A DNA stretch of 64,000 bases. Origin: Staphylococcus rostri (lineage in GTDB: Bacteria > Bacillota > Bacilli > Staphylococcales > Staphylococcaceae). Under the pieces are notes generated by a model, which was not told the DNA's origin, ran no database searches, and was given only the letters and a program-made list of their open reading frames with translations. The stretch spans positions 1-64,000 of the forward strand of contig NZ_PPRF01000002.1 in the NCBI RefSeq assembly GCF_002902145.1, read 5' to 3'. The translations under genes and the position numbers were made by a program. This document shows, piece after piece, positions 17,117 through 25,738 of the stretch (positions within the stretch are counted from its first letter, which is position 1; the number at the start of each line of letters is the position of its first letter).

Positions 17117-18640
17117 TTAGTTACGGATAAGGTAGTCAAACGCTGATAATGCAGCTGTTGCACCTGATCCCATTGAAATAATAATTTGTTTATAGCGTTG
17201 GTCTGTACAGTCACCAGCAGCAAAGATACCTGGGACATTTGTTGCACCAAGACGGTCAACTTCAATTTCGCCCATTCTGTTGCGGTTGACTGTATCGCCT
17301 AACCATTCAGTGTTTGGTGACAGACCGATTTGAACGAACACACCGTCTAATTCAATGTGTTTTTGTTCGTTAGATTGCATATCTTCATAAGTAAGACCTG
17401 TTACACGCTCGTCACCTGTGATTTCTTTTGTTGCAGCATTTGTAATCACTGTTGTGTTTGATAATGAATTTAAGCGTTCTTGTAGGACTTTGTCCGCACG
17501 CATTTCAGCACCAAATTCAAGTAATGTAACGTTTTTACAAATACCAGCAAGGTCAATCGCAGCTTCAACACCAGAGTTACCGCCACCGACAACGGCTACG
17601 TTCTTGTTCTCGAACAATGGACCGTCACAGTGAGGGCAGTAAGCAACCCCTTTATTCGCAAGCTCTTGCTCACCTGGTACACCAAGTTGTCTCCAACGTG
17701 CACCTGTTGATACGATTAACGTTTTTGTACGAAGTGTCGCACCATTATTCAATGTGATGTCGATACCGTCATCTGTTTTGTTGACAGATTCTGCACGAAC
17801 ACCTTTCATCACATCGATATTGTATTCGTTAATATGTTCTTCAAGGTTACCTGCAAGTGCTGTACCTGTTGTTTTCTTCACGCTAATCAAGTTTTCGATA
17901 TCTTGTGTATCATTCACTTGACCACCGATACGATCTGCAACGATACCTGTGCGTAATCCTTTACGTGCAGCATAAATTGCTGAACTTGCACTTGCTGGGC
18001 CGCCGCCGACAACAAGTACATCAAATGTATCTTTGCCTTCGAATTCAGAAGCATCTGGACCTTGACCTAATGCGCTTAAAATATCTGTCACTGTCATACG
18101 GCCGCTACCGAATTGTTCGCCGTTTAAGAAGATAGATGGAACGGCCATAATATCTTCAGCTTCTTCTTTGAATGCAGCGCCGTCAATCATTGTATGTGTG
18201 ATATTCGGGTTTAATACACTCATAAGGTTTAATGCTTGAACGACGTCAGGGCATTTTTGACATGTTAAGCTGATGTATGTTTCAAAGTTTAATGGTTTAT
18301 CAATCGCTTTGATTTGATCGATTACAGATTGTTCTTCTTTCGGAGCACGACCACTTACTTGTAGAAGGGCAAGAACGAAAGAATTAAACTCATGACCAAG
18401 AGGAACACCGGCAAAAGTAATGCCAGTGTCCTCTCCGGGTCTATTCACGCTAAAGCTAGGTGAACGTTTTAAGTCTGCTTTTTCCACTGTAATGCGTGAT
18501 GACATTTCTGCAACTTCATTCACAAGATCTTCCATCTTTTGAGATGTTTCGCCTGATCCAGTGCTTAGTTTGAAGACAACGTCACCTTCCATCAAATCAA
18601 GAAGTTGTGCAAGTTGATTCTTTAACTCTTGATTAAGCAT
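17117..18640 (-). CDS. ahpF: Alkyl hydroperoxide reductase subunit F
   Basis: A 507-residue flavoprotein that uses NADH to reduce the peroxiredoxin AhpC. The N-terminal double thioredoxin-fold domain carries the relay pair C127-x2-C130. The FAD site (VVGGGPAS, about 211-218) and the thioredoxin-reductase-like pair C335-x2-C338 (CPHCDG) follow; a second GGGNSG motif binds NADH. The length equals that of S. aureus AhpF. It is 14 bases downstream of ahpC in one operon. Confidence 0.95.
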   Translation of the reverse strand: MLNQELKNQLAQLLDLMEGDVVFKLSTGSGETSQKMEDLVNEVAEMSSRITVEKADLKRSPSFSVNRPGEDTGITFAGVPLGHEFNSFVLALLQVSGRAPKEEQSVIDQIKAIDKPLNFETYISLTCQKCPDVVQALNLMSVLNPNITHTMIDGAAFKEEAEDIMAVPSIFLNGEQFGSGRMTVTDILSALGQGPDASEFEGKDTFDVLVVGGGPASASSAIYAARKGLRTGIVADRIGGQVNDTQDIENLISVKKTTGTALAGNLEEHINEYNIDVMKGVRAESVNKTDDGIDITLNNGATLRTKTLIVSTGARWRQLGVPGEQELANKGVAYCPHCDGPLFENKNVAVVGGGNSGVEAAIDLAGICKNVTLLEFGAEMRADKVLQERLNSLSNTTVITNAATKEITGDERVTGLTYEDMQSNEQKHIELDGVFVQIGLSPNTEWLGDTVNRNRMGEIEVDRLGATNVPGIFAAGDCTDQRYKQIIISMGSGATAALSAFDYLIRN

Positions 18641-18654
18641 TCAGTAAAGCCTCC

Positions 18655-19224
18655 TTAAATTTTACCTACTAAGTCTAAACCTGGTGTTAAAGTTTCGCTA
18701 CCTTCTTCCCATTTCGCTGGGCAAACTTCACCTGGGTTTTGACGTACATATTGTGCTGCTTTGATTTTGTGTACTAATGTGCTTGCGTCACGGCCGATAC
18801 CGTCAGCATTGATTTCAGCTGCTTGAACAACACCGTCAGGGTCAACGATGAATGTACCACGTTGTGCAAGACCTGATGCTTCGTCTAATACGTCGAATTG
18901 ACGCGTGATTGTTTGTGATGGGTCACCGATCATTGTGTATTTTAAAGTGCTGATCGCATCTGAGTGATCGTGCCAAGCTTTGTGTACGAAGTGTGTGTCA
19001 GTTGATACTGAGAATACGTTTGTACCAAGTTCTTGTAATTTTTCGTATTGGCTTTGAACGTCTTGTAATTCAGTTGGGCATACGAATGAGAAGTCTGCTG
19101 GGTAGAATACAACAACGCTCCAGCTGCCTTTTAAGTCTTCTTGAGTTACTTCAACGAACTCATCTTTTTGTGCGTTATATGCTTGTGCTGTGAAATCTTC
19201 AATTTGTTTACCGATTAATGACAT
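18655..19224 (-). CDS. ahpC: Alkyl hydroperoxide reductase AhpC
   Basis: A 189-residue typical 2-Cys peroxiredoxin of the cytosol. The peroxidatic cysteine is C49 in FSFVCPTEL and the resolving one C168 in GEVCPAKW. It reduces H2O2, organic peroxides and peroxynitrite and is recycled by AhpF. It is the first gene of ahpCF, with a PerR-like box about 80 bases upstream. Confidence 0.96.
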   Translation of the reverse strand: MSLIGKQIEDFTAQAYNAQKDEFVEVTQEDLKGSWSVVVFYPADFSFVCPTELQDVQSQYEKLQELGTNVFSVSTDTHFVHKAWHDHSDAISTLKYTMIGDPSQTITRQFDVLDEASGLAQRGTFIVDPDGVVQAAEINADGIGRDASTLVHKIKAAQYVRQNPGEVCPAKWEEGSETLTPGLDLVGKI

Positions 19225-19304
19225 GTTAATTGGCCTCCTAATATATGTGCTTATTATTATTAGATTAGAACTACCACAAAGTCTTCTTTGTTATAATTCC
19301 TTTT

Positions 19305-19319
19305 TAATAATAATTCTAA
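19305..19319. promoter_or_regulatory. Candidate PerR box of ahpCF
   Basis: TAATAATAATTCTAA matches the PerR consensus TTATAATNATTATAA at 12 of the 14 defined positions. It lies about 80 bases before ahpC, where PerR represses ahpC in S. aureus. The rest of 19225-19522 holds AT-rich promoter sequence and no gene. Confidence 0.55.
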
Positions 19320-19522
19320 TCTCGAGTATTATTATGGCATGGAACGATAAAAACGTCAATTAATAAACTGAAATAATTTATATGTGGCTTTTATCGTGCG
19401 ATGTTGCGTCGCTGGAATGATGCGCAGCAATGCAGTGTACGCATGCCATCTCTACATTCATCATAGCATTGATTGTCATGAATTCTCAATTAAAGACACC
19501 TTTATTGAAAATGAACAGTGTT

Positions 19523-19560
19523 AAAAGGCTCTCCAAGTACGTACTCGAAAAGCCTTAAAA
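19523..19560 (-). terminator. Terminator of the hydratase-like gene
   Basis: AAAAGGCT and AGCCTT arms flank a palindromic AGTACGTACT core; on the minus strand this follows the stop at 19565. Confidence 0.7.
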
Positions 19561-19564
19561 TGTA

Positions 19565-20341
19565 TTATTCAAATGTCACAGTCACACTGCCGACACCTTG
19601 GTAATCAACGGTATACGTACCTTGTTCTGCTTTAATAGGTGGGATGAATGTACCCGATGAGATGACATCACCTTTTTTGAGCGCTTTACCATGGCTTGCT
19701 AATTTTTGGCTTAACCATTGAACAGCTTTAACAGGATTACCTAATACTTCTGATGCGACGCCTGTTTTAATTTTTTCTCCATTATACTTCAATGACATTG
19801 TGACGTTACCAAGCGTTTCATAATCAAGTTGGGCCACAGATTCGCCGACAACGACAAGACCTGTTGCGGTGTTATCTGCCAGTAGGTCACCTAATGTAAA
19901 GTTAGGGAACCAGTCTTCGTAACGTGCATCTGGTACTTCGATGGCAGGTGCGAGTTGTGAGTTGTTCAATACATCATCAATACTTGGCTCAGCTGGCAAA
20001 TCTTCTGTTATAACGAAGACTAATTCGGGCTCGATTAATGGCGCGAATAGCTTATCTAATTGAACTGTTGCACTGTCTTCTTTTAGTACGGTTTTGAGCA
20101 ATGTACCATAAGCAGGTTCGTGCGTGTTGGCATAGGCTTGTGTTTCAGCGCTCGTCATACTTACTTTATAACCTGCGACTTCAGTGTGATTGTGTGCTTT
20201 TAATTTATCGATTAAGGCATCTTGTGTTTGGTAGCCTAAGACTTCATCCACATCAGCTTCAGGATTTAGGAAAGGGATGGGTTGTTGTGTATCGTAAGCT
20301 TGGAATACTTGATCTGCTAATTGTTGTGCTTTTTGTGACAT
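19565..20341 (-). CDS. FAH-family hydratase/decarboxylase-like protein
   Basis: A 258-residue cytosolic enzyme of the fumarylacetoacetate hydrolase superfamily, closest in pattern to 2-oxopent-4-enoate hydratase and oxalocrotonate decarboxylase (MhpD type). Visible are GYKVSMTS near residue 60, the acid metal ligands in LIEPELVFV (about 103-111) and PAIEVPDARY. No aromatic ring-cleavage genes are nearby, so the natural substrate is unclear. A similar gene lies near ahpCF and nfrA in staphylococci, so this neighbourhood is conserved. Confidence 0.78.
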   Translation of the reverse strand: MSQKAQQLADQVFQAYDTQQPIPFLNPEADVDEVLGYQTQDALIDKLKAHNHTEVAGYKVSMTSAETQAYANTHEPAYGTLLKTVLKEDSATVQLDKLFAPLIEPELVFVITEDLPAEPSIDDVLNNSQLAPAIEVPDARYEDWFPNFTLGDLLADNTATGLVVVGESVAQLDYETLGNVTMSLKYNGEKIKTGVASEVLGNPVKAVQWLSQKLASHGKALKKGDVISSGTFIPPIKAEQGTYTVDYQGVGSVTVTFE

Positions 20342-20474
20342 AAAGACACTCCTTTGTCAGAAAATTTATATTTTTATGATAAAGGTTTGTTTGGAAAGAT
20401 GCAAGTAAGCAAGGTATATGCGTTTCATTAGATGATTTGCTAATATGAGAAAAAAGCATAGAGGAGTGTCAAGC

Positions 20475-21230
20475 ATGTCAGATTACGTTTATAACTTAGC
20501 AAAAAAGCATCATTCGGTTAGAAAATTCAAACCAGAACCGTTAACACGTGAGACGGTTGAAAAATTGATCGAAGCAGGTCAAATGGCGTCGACATCGAGC
20601 TACTTACAAACGACGTCAGTGATTGGCGTAGAAGATGAAGAGAAGAAACTGGCACTTAAAGAAGTATCAGGACAACCGTACGTCGTAGATAACGGTTATT
20701 TGTTTGTATTCGTGATTGATTACAATCGTCACAGTATCGTGAATGAACAACAATCACGTGATATGTCAACGAGCTTTGAATCAGCGGAAGGTTTACTTGT
20801 AGGAACGGTGGATGCGTCATTAATGGCTCAGAACATTGCGCTTACTGCTGAAGATATGGGCTACGGTATTGTCTATTTAGGTTCGTTGCGTAACGATGTG
20901 GCACGTGTGCGAGAGATTTTAGACTTACCTGAGTATACGTTCCCACTCTTTGGTATGGCGTTGGGTGTGCCTGCAGATGATGAGAATGGTTCACCAAAAC
21001 CACGCTTACCGTTAGAGCACGTTTTCCATGTAGACACGTATAACAAAGACCGTGATGTACAGCGTCAACAGTTAGCAGATTATGACCAAACGGTATCTGA
21101 TTATTATAAAGAGAGAACACAGGGGCAACGCACGGAAACATGGTCTGAACAAGTAGGAAACTTTATGAGTAGCAAACAGCGCTTAGAGATGGATCATTGG
21201 CTCAAAAACGCCGGATTTAATAAAAAATAA
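20475..21230 (+). CDS. nfrA: NADPH-dependent FMN nitro/flavin reductase NfrA
   Basis: A 251-residue FMN oxidoreductase (nitroreductase fold), very like S. aureus NfrA across its length (KKHHSVRKFK, STSSYLQ, GYLFVFVIDYNRH, EDMGYGIVYLGSLRND). It reduces nitro compounds, flavins and disulfides with NADPH and is linked to the disulfide and peroxide stress response. The frame is open from 20445, but GAGGAG at 20461 fixes the start at ATG 20475, matching the family N-terminus. Confidence 0.93.
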   Translation: MSDYVYNLAKKHHSVRKFKPEPLTRETVEKLIEAGQMASTSSYLQTTSVIGVEDEEKKLALKEVSGQPYVVDNGYLFVFVIDYNRHSIVNEQQSRDMSTSFESAEGLLVGTVDASLMAQNIALTAEDMGYGIVYLGSLRNDVARVREILDLPEYTFPLFGMALGVPADDENGSPKPRLPLEHVFHVDTYNKDRDVQRQQLADYDQTVSDYYKERTQGQRTETWSEQVGNFMSSKQRLEMDHWLKNAGFNKK

Positions 21231-21237
21231 AAGAAAG

Positions 21238-21279
21238 GCCGCCTATGTGGATAGCAATCATACTATCCACATAGGCGGC
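21238..21279. terminator. Bidirectional terminator, nfrA / tcyP
   Basis: A 16-bp perfect stem: bases 21238-21253 (GCCGCCTATGTGGATA) pair with 21264-21279, followed by T residues. It serves convergent nfrA and tcyP. Confidence 0.92.
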
Positions 21280-21290
21280 TTTATTAATGA

Positions 21291-22682
21291 TTAACGACTT
21301 GTTGACAATTCGTCATAGTGATTGTCGTTAAAGACTTTTTCGTCTAATTGTTTTGTAAGTTTTGCTGTACCTGTGCCTGCTAACATTGAGTCGTTAACGT
21401 TCAAGGCAGTACGTCCCATATCGATAAGCGGTTCAACTGAGATAAGCACACCGGCAAGTCCGACTGGTAAGTTTAATGCTGAAAGGACAAGGATTGATGC
21501 GAATGTTGCACCGCCACCAACACCTGCGACACCAAATGAACTAATGATGACAACGAGAACAAGTGTTGCGATGAATTGTAAGTCGACTTCAACACCTGCA
21601 ACGGGTGCGACCATAATCGCAAGCATTGCTGGATAGATACCCGCACAACCATTTTGACCGATAGACAGACCGAATGAGCCTGAGAAGTTCGCGATGGCTT
21701 GTGGCACGCCTAAGCGGTTTGTTTGTGCTTGAATATTAAGTGGTAACGTACCCGCACTTGAACGTGATGTGAAGGCAAATACCATAACTTCTGCTGTTTT
21801 TTTCATATATTGAATTGGGTTCACACCAAGTACCGCTAAAATAATCATGTGAATGATGTACATTGTGATAAGTGCGGCGTATGATGCGATGACAAATTTG
21901 CCAAGTGTCCAAATCGCTGCGAAGTCACTTGTCGCCATTGTATTCAACATGATGGCTAAGATACCATAAGGCGTTAAGCGTAATACGAACGTAACGATAG
22001 CCATAACAAGTGCGTATACCGCATCGATTGCACGTTTTAAAACATGACCATTTTCAGGTTGTTTACGTGCGACACGTAAGTATGCAAAACCGATAAATGC
22101 AGCGAAGATAACGACTGCAATTGTTGATGTTGCACGTGCACCTGTGAAGTCCAAGAACGGATTTGCAGGGAGTAGTTCTAAGATTTGTGCTGGTAATGTT
22201 GTTGCTGTTAAATCTTTCGCTGTTTGTGTGATTTCAGAACTACGTGCATTTTCAGCCTGACCTAAGTCGATACTTGAGGCATCAAGGCCGAATAACATCG
22301 CATAGGCGATACCGACAATTGCGGCAATTGCTACGGTACCGATTAAGAACATAAAAATATAAGAACCCATTTTCGCGAACTTTTCACCAAGGTCGATCTT
22401 AGTGAACGCGGCAATGATAGATACGAAAACAAGTGGGATAACAATCATTTGTAATAAGGAAATATAACCATTACCAATGATGCCAATCCATTCAGTTGTT
22501 TGGGTTGTAATCTTGCTGTCAGAACCATAGATGAGTTGCACGATCACACCGAGTACAATCCCTAGACCGAGTGCCGTGAAGACACGTGTAGGGAACTTGA
22601 CGTGCTTTTTCGTCATCATCCATAAGCCTGCAAGAATCGCAATGAAGATGATTAAGTTAAGTATAATTAATAATGTAGACAT
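21291..22682 (-). CDS. tcyP: L-cystine:cation symporter TcyP
   Basis: A 463-residue DAACS-family (SLC1-like) symporter. It has hydrophobic helices from residue 5 on, the re-entrant loop signatures FTSRSSAGTLPLNIQAQ and SFGLSIGQNGCAGIYPAM, and GVGGGATFASI. It imports L-cystine (TcyP group in Bacillus and S. aureus). A CymR-like box sits in its promoter, fitting induction under cysteine limitation. It lies downstream of thiO on the same strand with a 83-base gap and its own ribosome site (AAGGAAG). Confidence 0.88.
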   Translation of the reverse strand: MSTLLIILNLIIFIAILAGLWMMTKKHVKFPTRVFTALGLGIVLGVIVQLIYGSDSKITTQTTEWIGIIGNGYISLLQMIVIPLVFVSIIAAFTKIDLGEKFAKMGSYIFMFLIGTVAIAAIVGIAYAMLFGLDASSIDLGQAENARSSEITQTAKDLTATTLPAQILELLPANPFLDFTGARATSTIAVVIFAAFIGFAYLRVARKQPENGHVLKRAIDAVYALVMAIVTFVLRLTPYGILAIMLNTMATSDFAAIWTLGKFVIASYAALITMYIIHMIILAVLGVNPIQYMKKTAEVMVFAFTSRSSAGTLPLNIQAQTNRLGVPQAIANFSGSFGLSIGQNGCAGIYPAMLAIMVAPVAGVEVDLQFIATLVLVVIISSFGVAGVGGGATFASILVLSALNLPVGLAGVLISVEPLIDMGRTALNVNDSMLAGTGTAKLTKQLDEKVFNDNHYDELSTSR

Positions 22683-22699
22683 ATAGACGCTTCCTTTTT

Positions 22700-22719
22700 A
22701 ATTCCGATTTGTATAATAA
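22700..22719 (-). promoter_or_regulatory. Candidate CymR operator of tcyP
   Basis: On the minus strand the site reads TTATTATACAAATCGGAATT, fitting the CymR pattern of an A/T-rich half followed by AT-N-GGAATT. It is 18 bases upstream of the tcyP start. tcyP is a CymR target in B. subtilis and S. aureus. Confidence 0.65.
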
Positions 22720-22765
22720 GAATAAGTGCAAGTGTCTATAAAATCAAGCCCTATGCGTTAATTTT

Positions 22766-23863
22766 TTAATTTAATGGAGAAAATGGTTTCAATTGTTGCT
22801 CGGCCAATGTATCGCCGTCAATCAGTTGTGCCATCAACTCTCCCACGATAGGTGACAGCAAGATACCGTTACGATAATGACCAGTTGAAACGTAAAGGTT
22901 CGGCTGTATTGCGCCCATAATAGGGATGCCGCTTGGTGTGATAGGGCGGATGCCTGTCCAAGTTTTAATGACGCGGTGTTGCTGGAGTGCTGGAATCATG
23001 TTGAAGCTTTCTACATCTAACCAGTGCAAGTTCGCTTCATTATTATGTGTACTCCAGTTGTCAATTTCAGATGTCGCGCCAATTAAGAAGCGGTTCGGCT
23101 TTTTCGGCACAATATAACAGCCATTCATATTGAAAATCGTCTCTTTCAGCCCCGTGTAGTCAGATTCGATGAGTTTAACATCCCCTTTGACCGGTTGCGT
23201 AGGCAGTTCAATGCCAAGTTGTTGAAGCAGTGTGCCACTCCATGCACCTGCCGCGATGATAAGTTCATCAGCTTCAAAGGAACCACGAGAAGTTGCGATA
23301 TGATAATGTGTCCCCGTCTGTGTGATTTGAATAACTTCTGTATGCAAATGCAGGTGTATATGTGGCCGCTTAATTGCCGACTGTATCAAAGCCTGTGTAT
23401 ACAAATTTGCATTAATTTGACCGTCGTCATGAATTTTAAACGCCGCACACGAATGAACGTCACACTGCGGGAAACGTTCATGTAGTTGTGCGGGTGATAG
23501 TTCATATATCGCATGGTCTTGTTGAGACAGAAAAGCAAATTGTTTCTTCACATCCGCTACATATTGTGGTGCCGTTGCGACTTTGATAAGTCCGTGTGTT
23601 TGTAATTCAATATCCATTTGCGTTTCTTTATTGAGCCGTTCAGCAGTATCAGGCATCATGACACGACTCATCATCGCAAGGCGGTAAAGAGGGGTATCTT
23701 CAAAAAATTCATTTTGTGCACCTAACATACCACCCGCAGCATAAGAAGCATTCATACGTGGGGTAGAGCGATCAATAATATGTATCTGTCTACCTTTATG
23801 ATTGAGTTGACGGGCAATAGACACTCCCATGACACCCGCACCAATAATCACTGTTTGTAACAT
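22766..23863 (-). CDS. thiO: Glycine oxidase ThiO
   Basis: A 365-residue FAD-dependent oxidase of the DAO family. The N-terminal dinucleotide site is IGAGVMGVSIARQL; a D-rich RSTPRMNASYAAGGMLGAQ segment and the C-terminal TGHYRNGILLSP flavin contact are typical of ThiO. It makes iminoglycine for the thiazole half of thiamine. It has a TPP riboswitch upstream, which supports the thiamine role, yet no thiS, thiG or thiF adjoins it. Confidence 0.88.
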   Translation of the reverse strand: MLQTVIIGAGVMGVSIARQLNHKGRQIHIIDRSTPRMNASYAAGGMLGAQNEFFEDTPLYRLAMMSRVMMPDTAERLNKETQMDIELQTHGLIKVATAPQYVADVKKQFAFLSQQDHAIYELSPAQLHERFPQCDVHSCAAFKIHDDGQINANLYTQALIQSAIKRPHIHLHLHTEVIQITQTGTHYHIATSRGSFEADELIIAAGAWSGTLLQQLGIELPTQPVKGDVKLIESDYTGLKETIFNMNGCYIVPKKPNRFLIGATSEIDNWSTHNNEANLHWLDVESFNMIPALQQHRVIKTWTGIRPITPSGIPIMGAIQPNLYVSTGHYRNGILLSPIVGELMAQLIDGDTLAEQQLKPFSPLN

Positions 23864-23997
23864 AAAAAAACCTCCTGCATGTGAGGGTGCAGGAAGTTTG
23901 CATGTATGATTGAAATTGAGTCGCTGTTAATAACAATAGCTTCAATATCGTTATCGTTCGTTGCAACCGCCTGACCGTGGTCTGCGCGTTGCGACAT
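23848..23997 (-). CDS. Possible leader ORF between TPP aptamer and thiO
   Basis: A 49-residue frame (MSQRADHGQAVATNDND...) starts 7 bases after an AAGGGAAG at the aptamer's 3' edge and ends 16 bases inside thiO. It covers the whole expression platform without a stop. Its composition (many D, N, I, H) looks protein-like, but it matches nothing I recognise. It could be a coupling leader, a relic of a former gene, or chance. Confidence 0.25.
   Translation of the reverse strand: MSQRADHGQAVATNDNDIEAIVINSDSISIIHANFLHPHMQEVFLCYKQ
23864..23899 (-). terminator. Riboswitch terminator covering the thiO ribosome site
   Basis: On the minus strand, AACTTCCTGCA pairs with TGCAGGAGGTT, then a run of seven T directly before the thiO ATG. 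The 3' arm contains the thiO Shine-Dalgarno AGGAGG (23871-23876), so folding would both stop transcription and hide the ribosome site. Confidence 0.75.
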
Positions 23998-24001
23998 GTC
24001 A

Positions 24002-24086
24002 TTGCTTCCCTTCGATGGCATTAACCATATCAGGTTCAAAGAGTTAAGAGTCAGTCTTTCTCAGCTCACTTCGAGCACCCCTAGCA
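24002..24086 (-). ncRNA. TPP riboswitch (THI element)
   Basis: On the minus strand the sequence reads CTAGGGGTGCTCGAAGTGAG, CTGAGAAAGA, then CTCTTTGAACCTGATATGG, TTAATGCCATCGAAGGGAAG. These are the conserved blocks of the thi-box: GGGGTGCT, CTGAGA, TTTGAACCTGAT, GTTAATNCCA and AGGGAAG. It sits about 140 bases upstream of thiO and should switch it off when thiamine pyrophosphate is plentiful. Confidence 0.95.
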
Positions 24087-24127
24087 TGATATTTAATTTT
24101 AAAGCATCTGTCTTATATTAGCGTGGC

Positions 24128-24727
24128 TTAACCACCAAATAAACGTTGGAAAAAGCCTTTTTTCTCGCTGTTTTCGATTTTCTCTGTCAAAGCCTTTTGT
24201 TCTTCAATTTGTGATTCGATATGTTTTTGTGTCGTACCGAGTTGCTCCGTTTGCTTCTTCTGAGCTTCTGTTAATGCCTCCATCGACGCGCTATTTGCTT
24301 TAAGTTGTGTTTCCAACTTGTTATGTAACTCAGTCAATGCTTCTTGTTGTTGATGTACTTGTGTAACCATTTGTCCGAGCATTTTACGTTCTTCGCGCAT
24401 CTGGTTAATTTCATTGTGCAACTCATTGAATAAGTTAGAAAGTTGTTGATCTGCTGGCAACTGTTGTGCGTCGTCTTTAACAATCACTTGTAAGAAGTCT
24501 TTTTCTTTTTCAAGTTCTTCAAATGCGAGCTCATAGCTATTCGTTTGACCAACGCGTTCAGCAATCTCTTGGAATAATGCAATATCGTCTTCTTTAAAAT
24601 CAGTCGCTTCACGCCCGCGATATTCTGTTTTGCCTAAATGGTAACCACGTTCTTCAAGGTGCTGAACGATTTTGCGGACTTGCTTTTCACTTAAGCCAGA
24701 TTTTTGAGCAAATTCTTTTGTTAGCAT
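24128..24727 (-). CDS. RocS/pSK1-Par-like DUF536 protein
   Basis: A 199-residue protein with an N-terminal HTH (LTKEFAQKSGLSEKQVRKIVQHLEERG, residues 2-28), a linker and a long coiled coil (about 95-185, with heptads rich in Q, E, L). The C-terminus KKGFFQRLFGG is short, basic and hydrophobic. This layout is that of the DUF536 family, which includes the plasmid pSK1 partition protein Par and the pneumococcal chromosome-segregation protein RocS. In RocS a C-terminal amphipathic helix binds the membrane. A role in DNA segregation is inferred from that likeness, not shown here. Confidence 0.72.
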   Translation of the reverse strand: MLTKEFAQKSGLSEKQVRKIVQHLEERGYHLGKTEYRGREATDFKEDDIALFQEIAERVGQTNSYELAFEELEKEKDFLQVIVKDDAQQLPADQQLSNLFNELHNEINQMREERKMLGQMVTQVHQQQEALTELHNKLETQLKANSASMEALTEAQKKQTEQLGTTQKHIESQIEEQKALTEKIENSEKKGFFQRLFGG

Positions 24728-24838
24728 ATAACCGGATCCTTCCTTCTACAATTTTAGACGACTGTCAGTGTTCGTTCAGTGACCCGTCAGTCTTACCTCT
24801 TCCTAATTGTAGCGACTTTACGACTTGATTTCAAGGGC

Positions 24839-25513
24839 TTATGCAGTCGGATCTTTACGCAAATCCATCTTAACGAGTAATGGATAGATGACTTTACGTG
24901 GTAGACGATTCGCAAAGACATATTTGAGAATATAGCATGACTTGACGCTTGTCCCATAGATGTCTTTCGTTAAAGGAATATTCGCCTTGATATAAAGGTC
25001 GAGGGGCACCGGCTTGCCATTACGATCAAGAGACGGCTGAATATATGGAATTTGTATTTGTTTTTCAAAATCATGTTGTGTGAGGAAACGTCTGCGGAAT
25101 GCAATATCATCAGCCGTTTGTGAATTCACATCAGGTGACTCAAACGTTGATTCAAACATAAAGAAGTTCACATCTTTACCGTGCAACTGGTTTGATAATA
25201 CGTTGATACACGCCTCCGTTTGATACAGTGTCTCCTCAAGATACGTTTCGTGGTTGTCGCCATGTTCTGCTAGTAAATAAATAATAAAGCCAGCGTTCGT
25301 TGTAGCTTCATAGTGTGCCGTCGCAAAACTAACCACACGGCCGTCTTCCACGCCAACTAAGAATACATAATCATTCTTCGTCTTTTCCGTTTTGAGCGAT
25401 TGGACAAAGACAGACTCATCTTCCGTCACAAGGGGGTCTAATCTGCCAGTGTAAAAGTCGATTGCTGGTTGATACCACGGATCTTTTGTCGATTTAATTT
25501 GAATAAATTTCAT
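24839..25513 (-). CDS. GNAT-like protein of unknown substrate
   Basis: A 224-residue cytosolic protein. The first 150 residues read like a GNAT acyltransferase fold (DYVFLVGVEDGRVVSFATAHYE, then NAGFIIYLLAEHGDNHETYLEETLYQTEACINVL), though the acetyl-CoA loop motif Q/RxxGxG/A is not clear. The C-terminal 70 residues are basic and specific to the staphylococcal family. A homologue lies between tcyP and xpt in other staphylococci. The enzymatic role is inferred only. Confidence 0.6.
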   Translation of the reverse strand: MKFIQIKSTKDPWYQPAIDFYTGRLDPLVTEDESVFVQSLKTEKTKNDYVFLVGVEDGRVVSFATAHYEATTNAGFIIYLLAEHGDNHETYLEETLYQTEACINVLSNQLHGKDVNFFMFESTFESPDVNSQTADDIAFRRRFLTQHDFEKQIQIPYIQPSLDRNGKPVPLDLYIKANIPLTKDIYGTSVKSCYILKYVFANRLPRKVIYPLLVKMDLRKDPTA

Positions 25514-25691
25514 AGCCTATCACCTCTTTGTAATGGCTCTAGTATAGCATACTCAAAGGGATGTTATATGAATAGAAACATACCGTTTAAGCTTGAGATT
25601 TGAGATAGAAGCTGATGAGGGATGCTAGGACTCCGGTTGTTGGTTTCTCAGCCTACAAGTCAGTCCTTGTCGAACGTTTGATTCACAAAAA

Positions 25692-25722
25692 AGCACCCAG
25701 ACGTAAGAATCGCCTGAGTGCT
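25692..25722 (-). terminator. Terminator of the YflT-like gene
   Basis: AGCAC-CAG-CG pairs with CG-CTG-GTGCT (two mismatched positions), followed on the minus strand by a T-run. Bases 25514-25691 hold no gene that I recognise. Confidence 0.82.
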
Positions 25723-25738
25723 AACGGAGTGCTTAAAA

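Noticed and set aside
24000-24039. Longer leader frame from ATG 24039 through the TPP aptamer
   Set aside because: That start lies within the folded aptamer without a ribosome site; only the internal ATG at 23997 has a plausible one.
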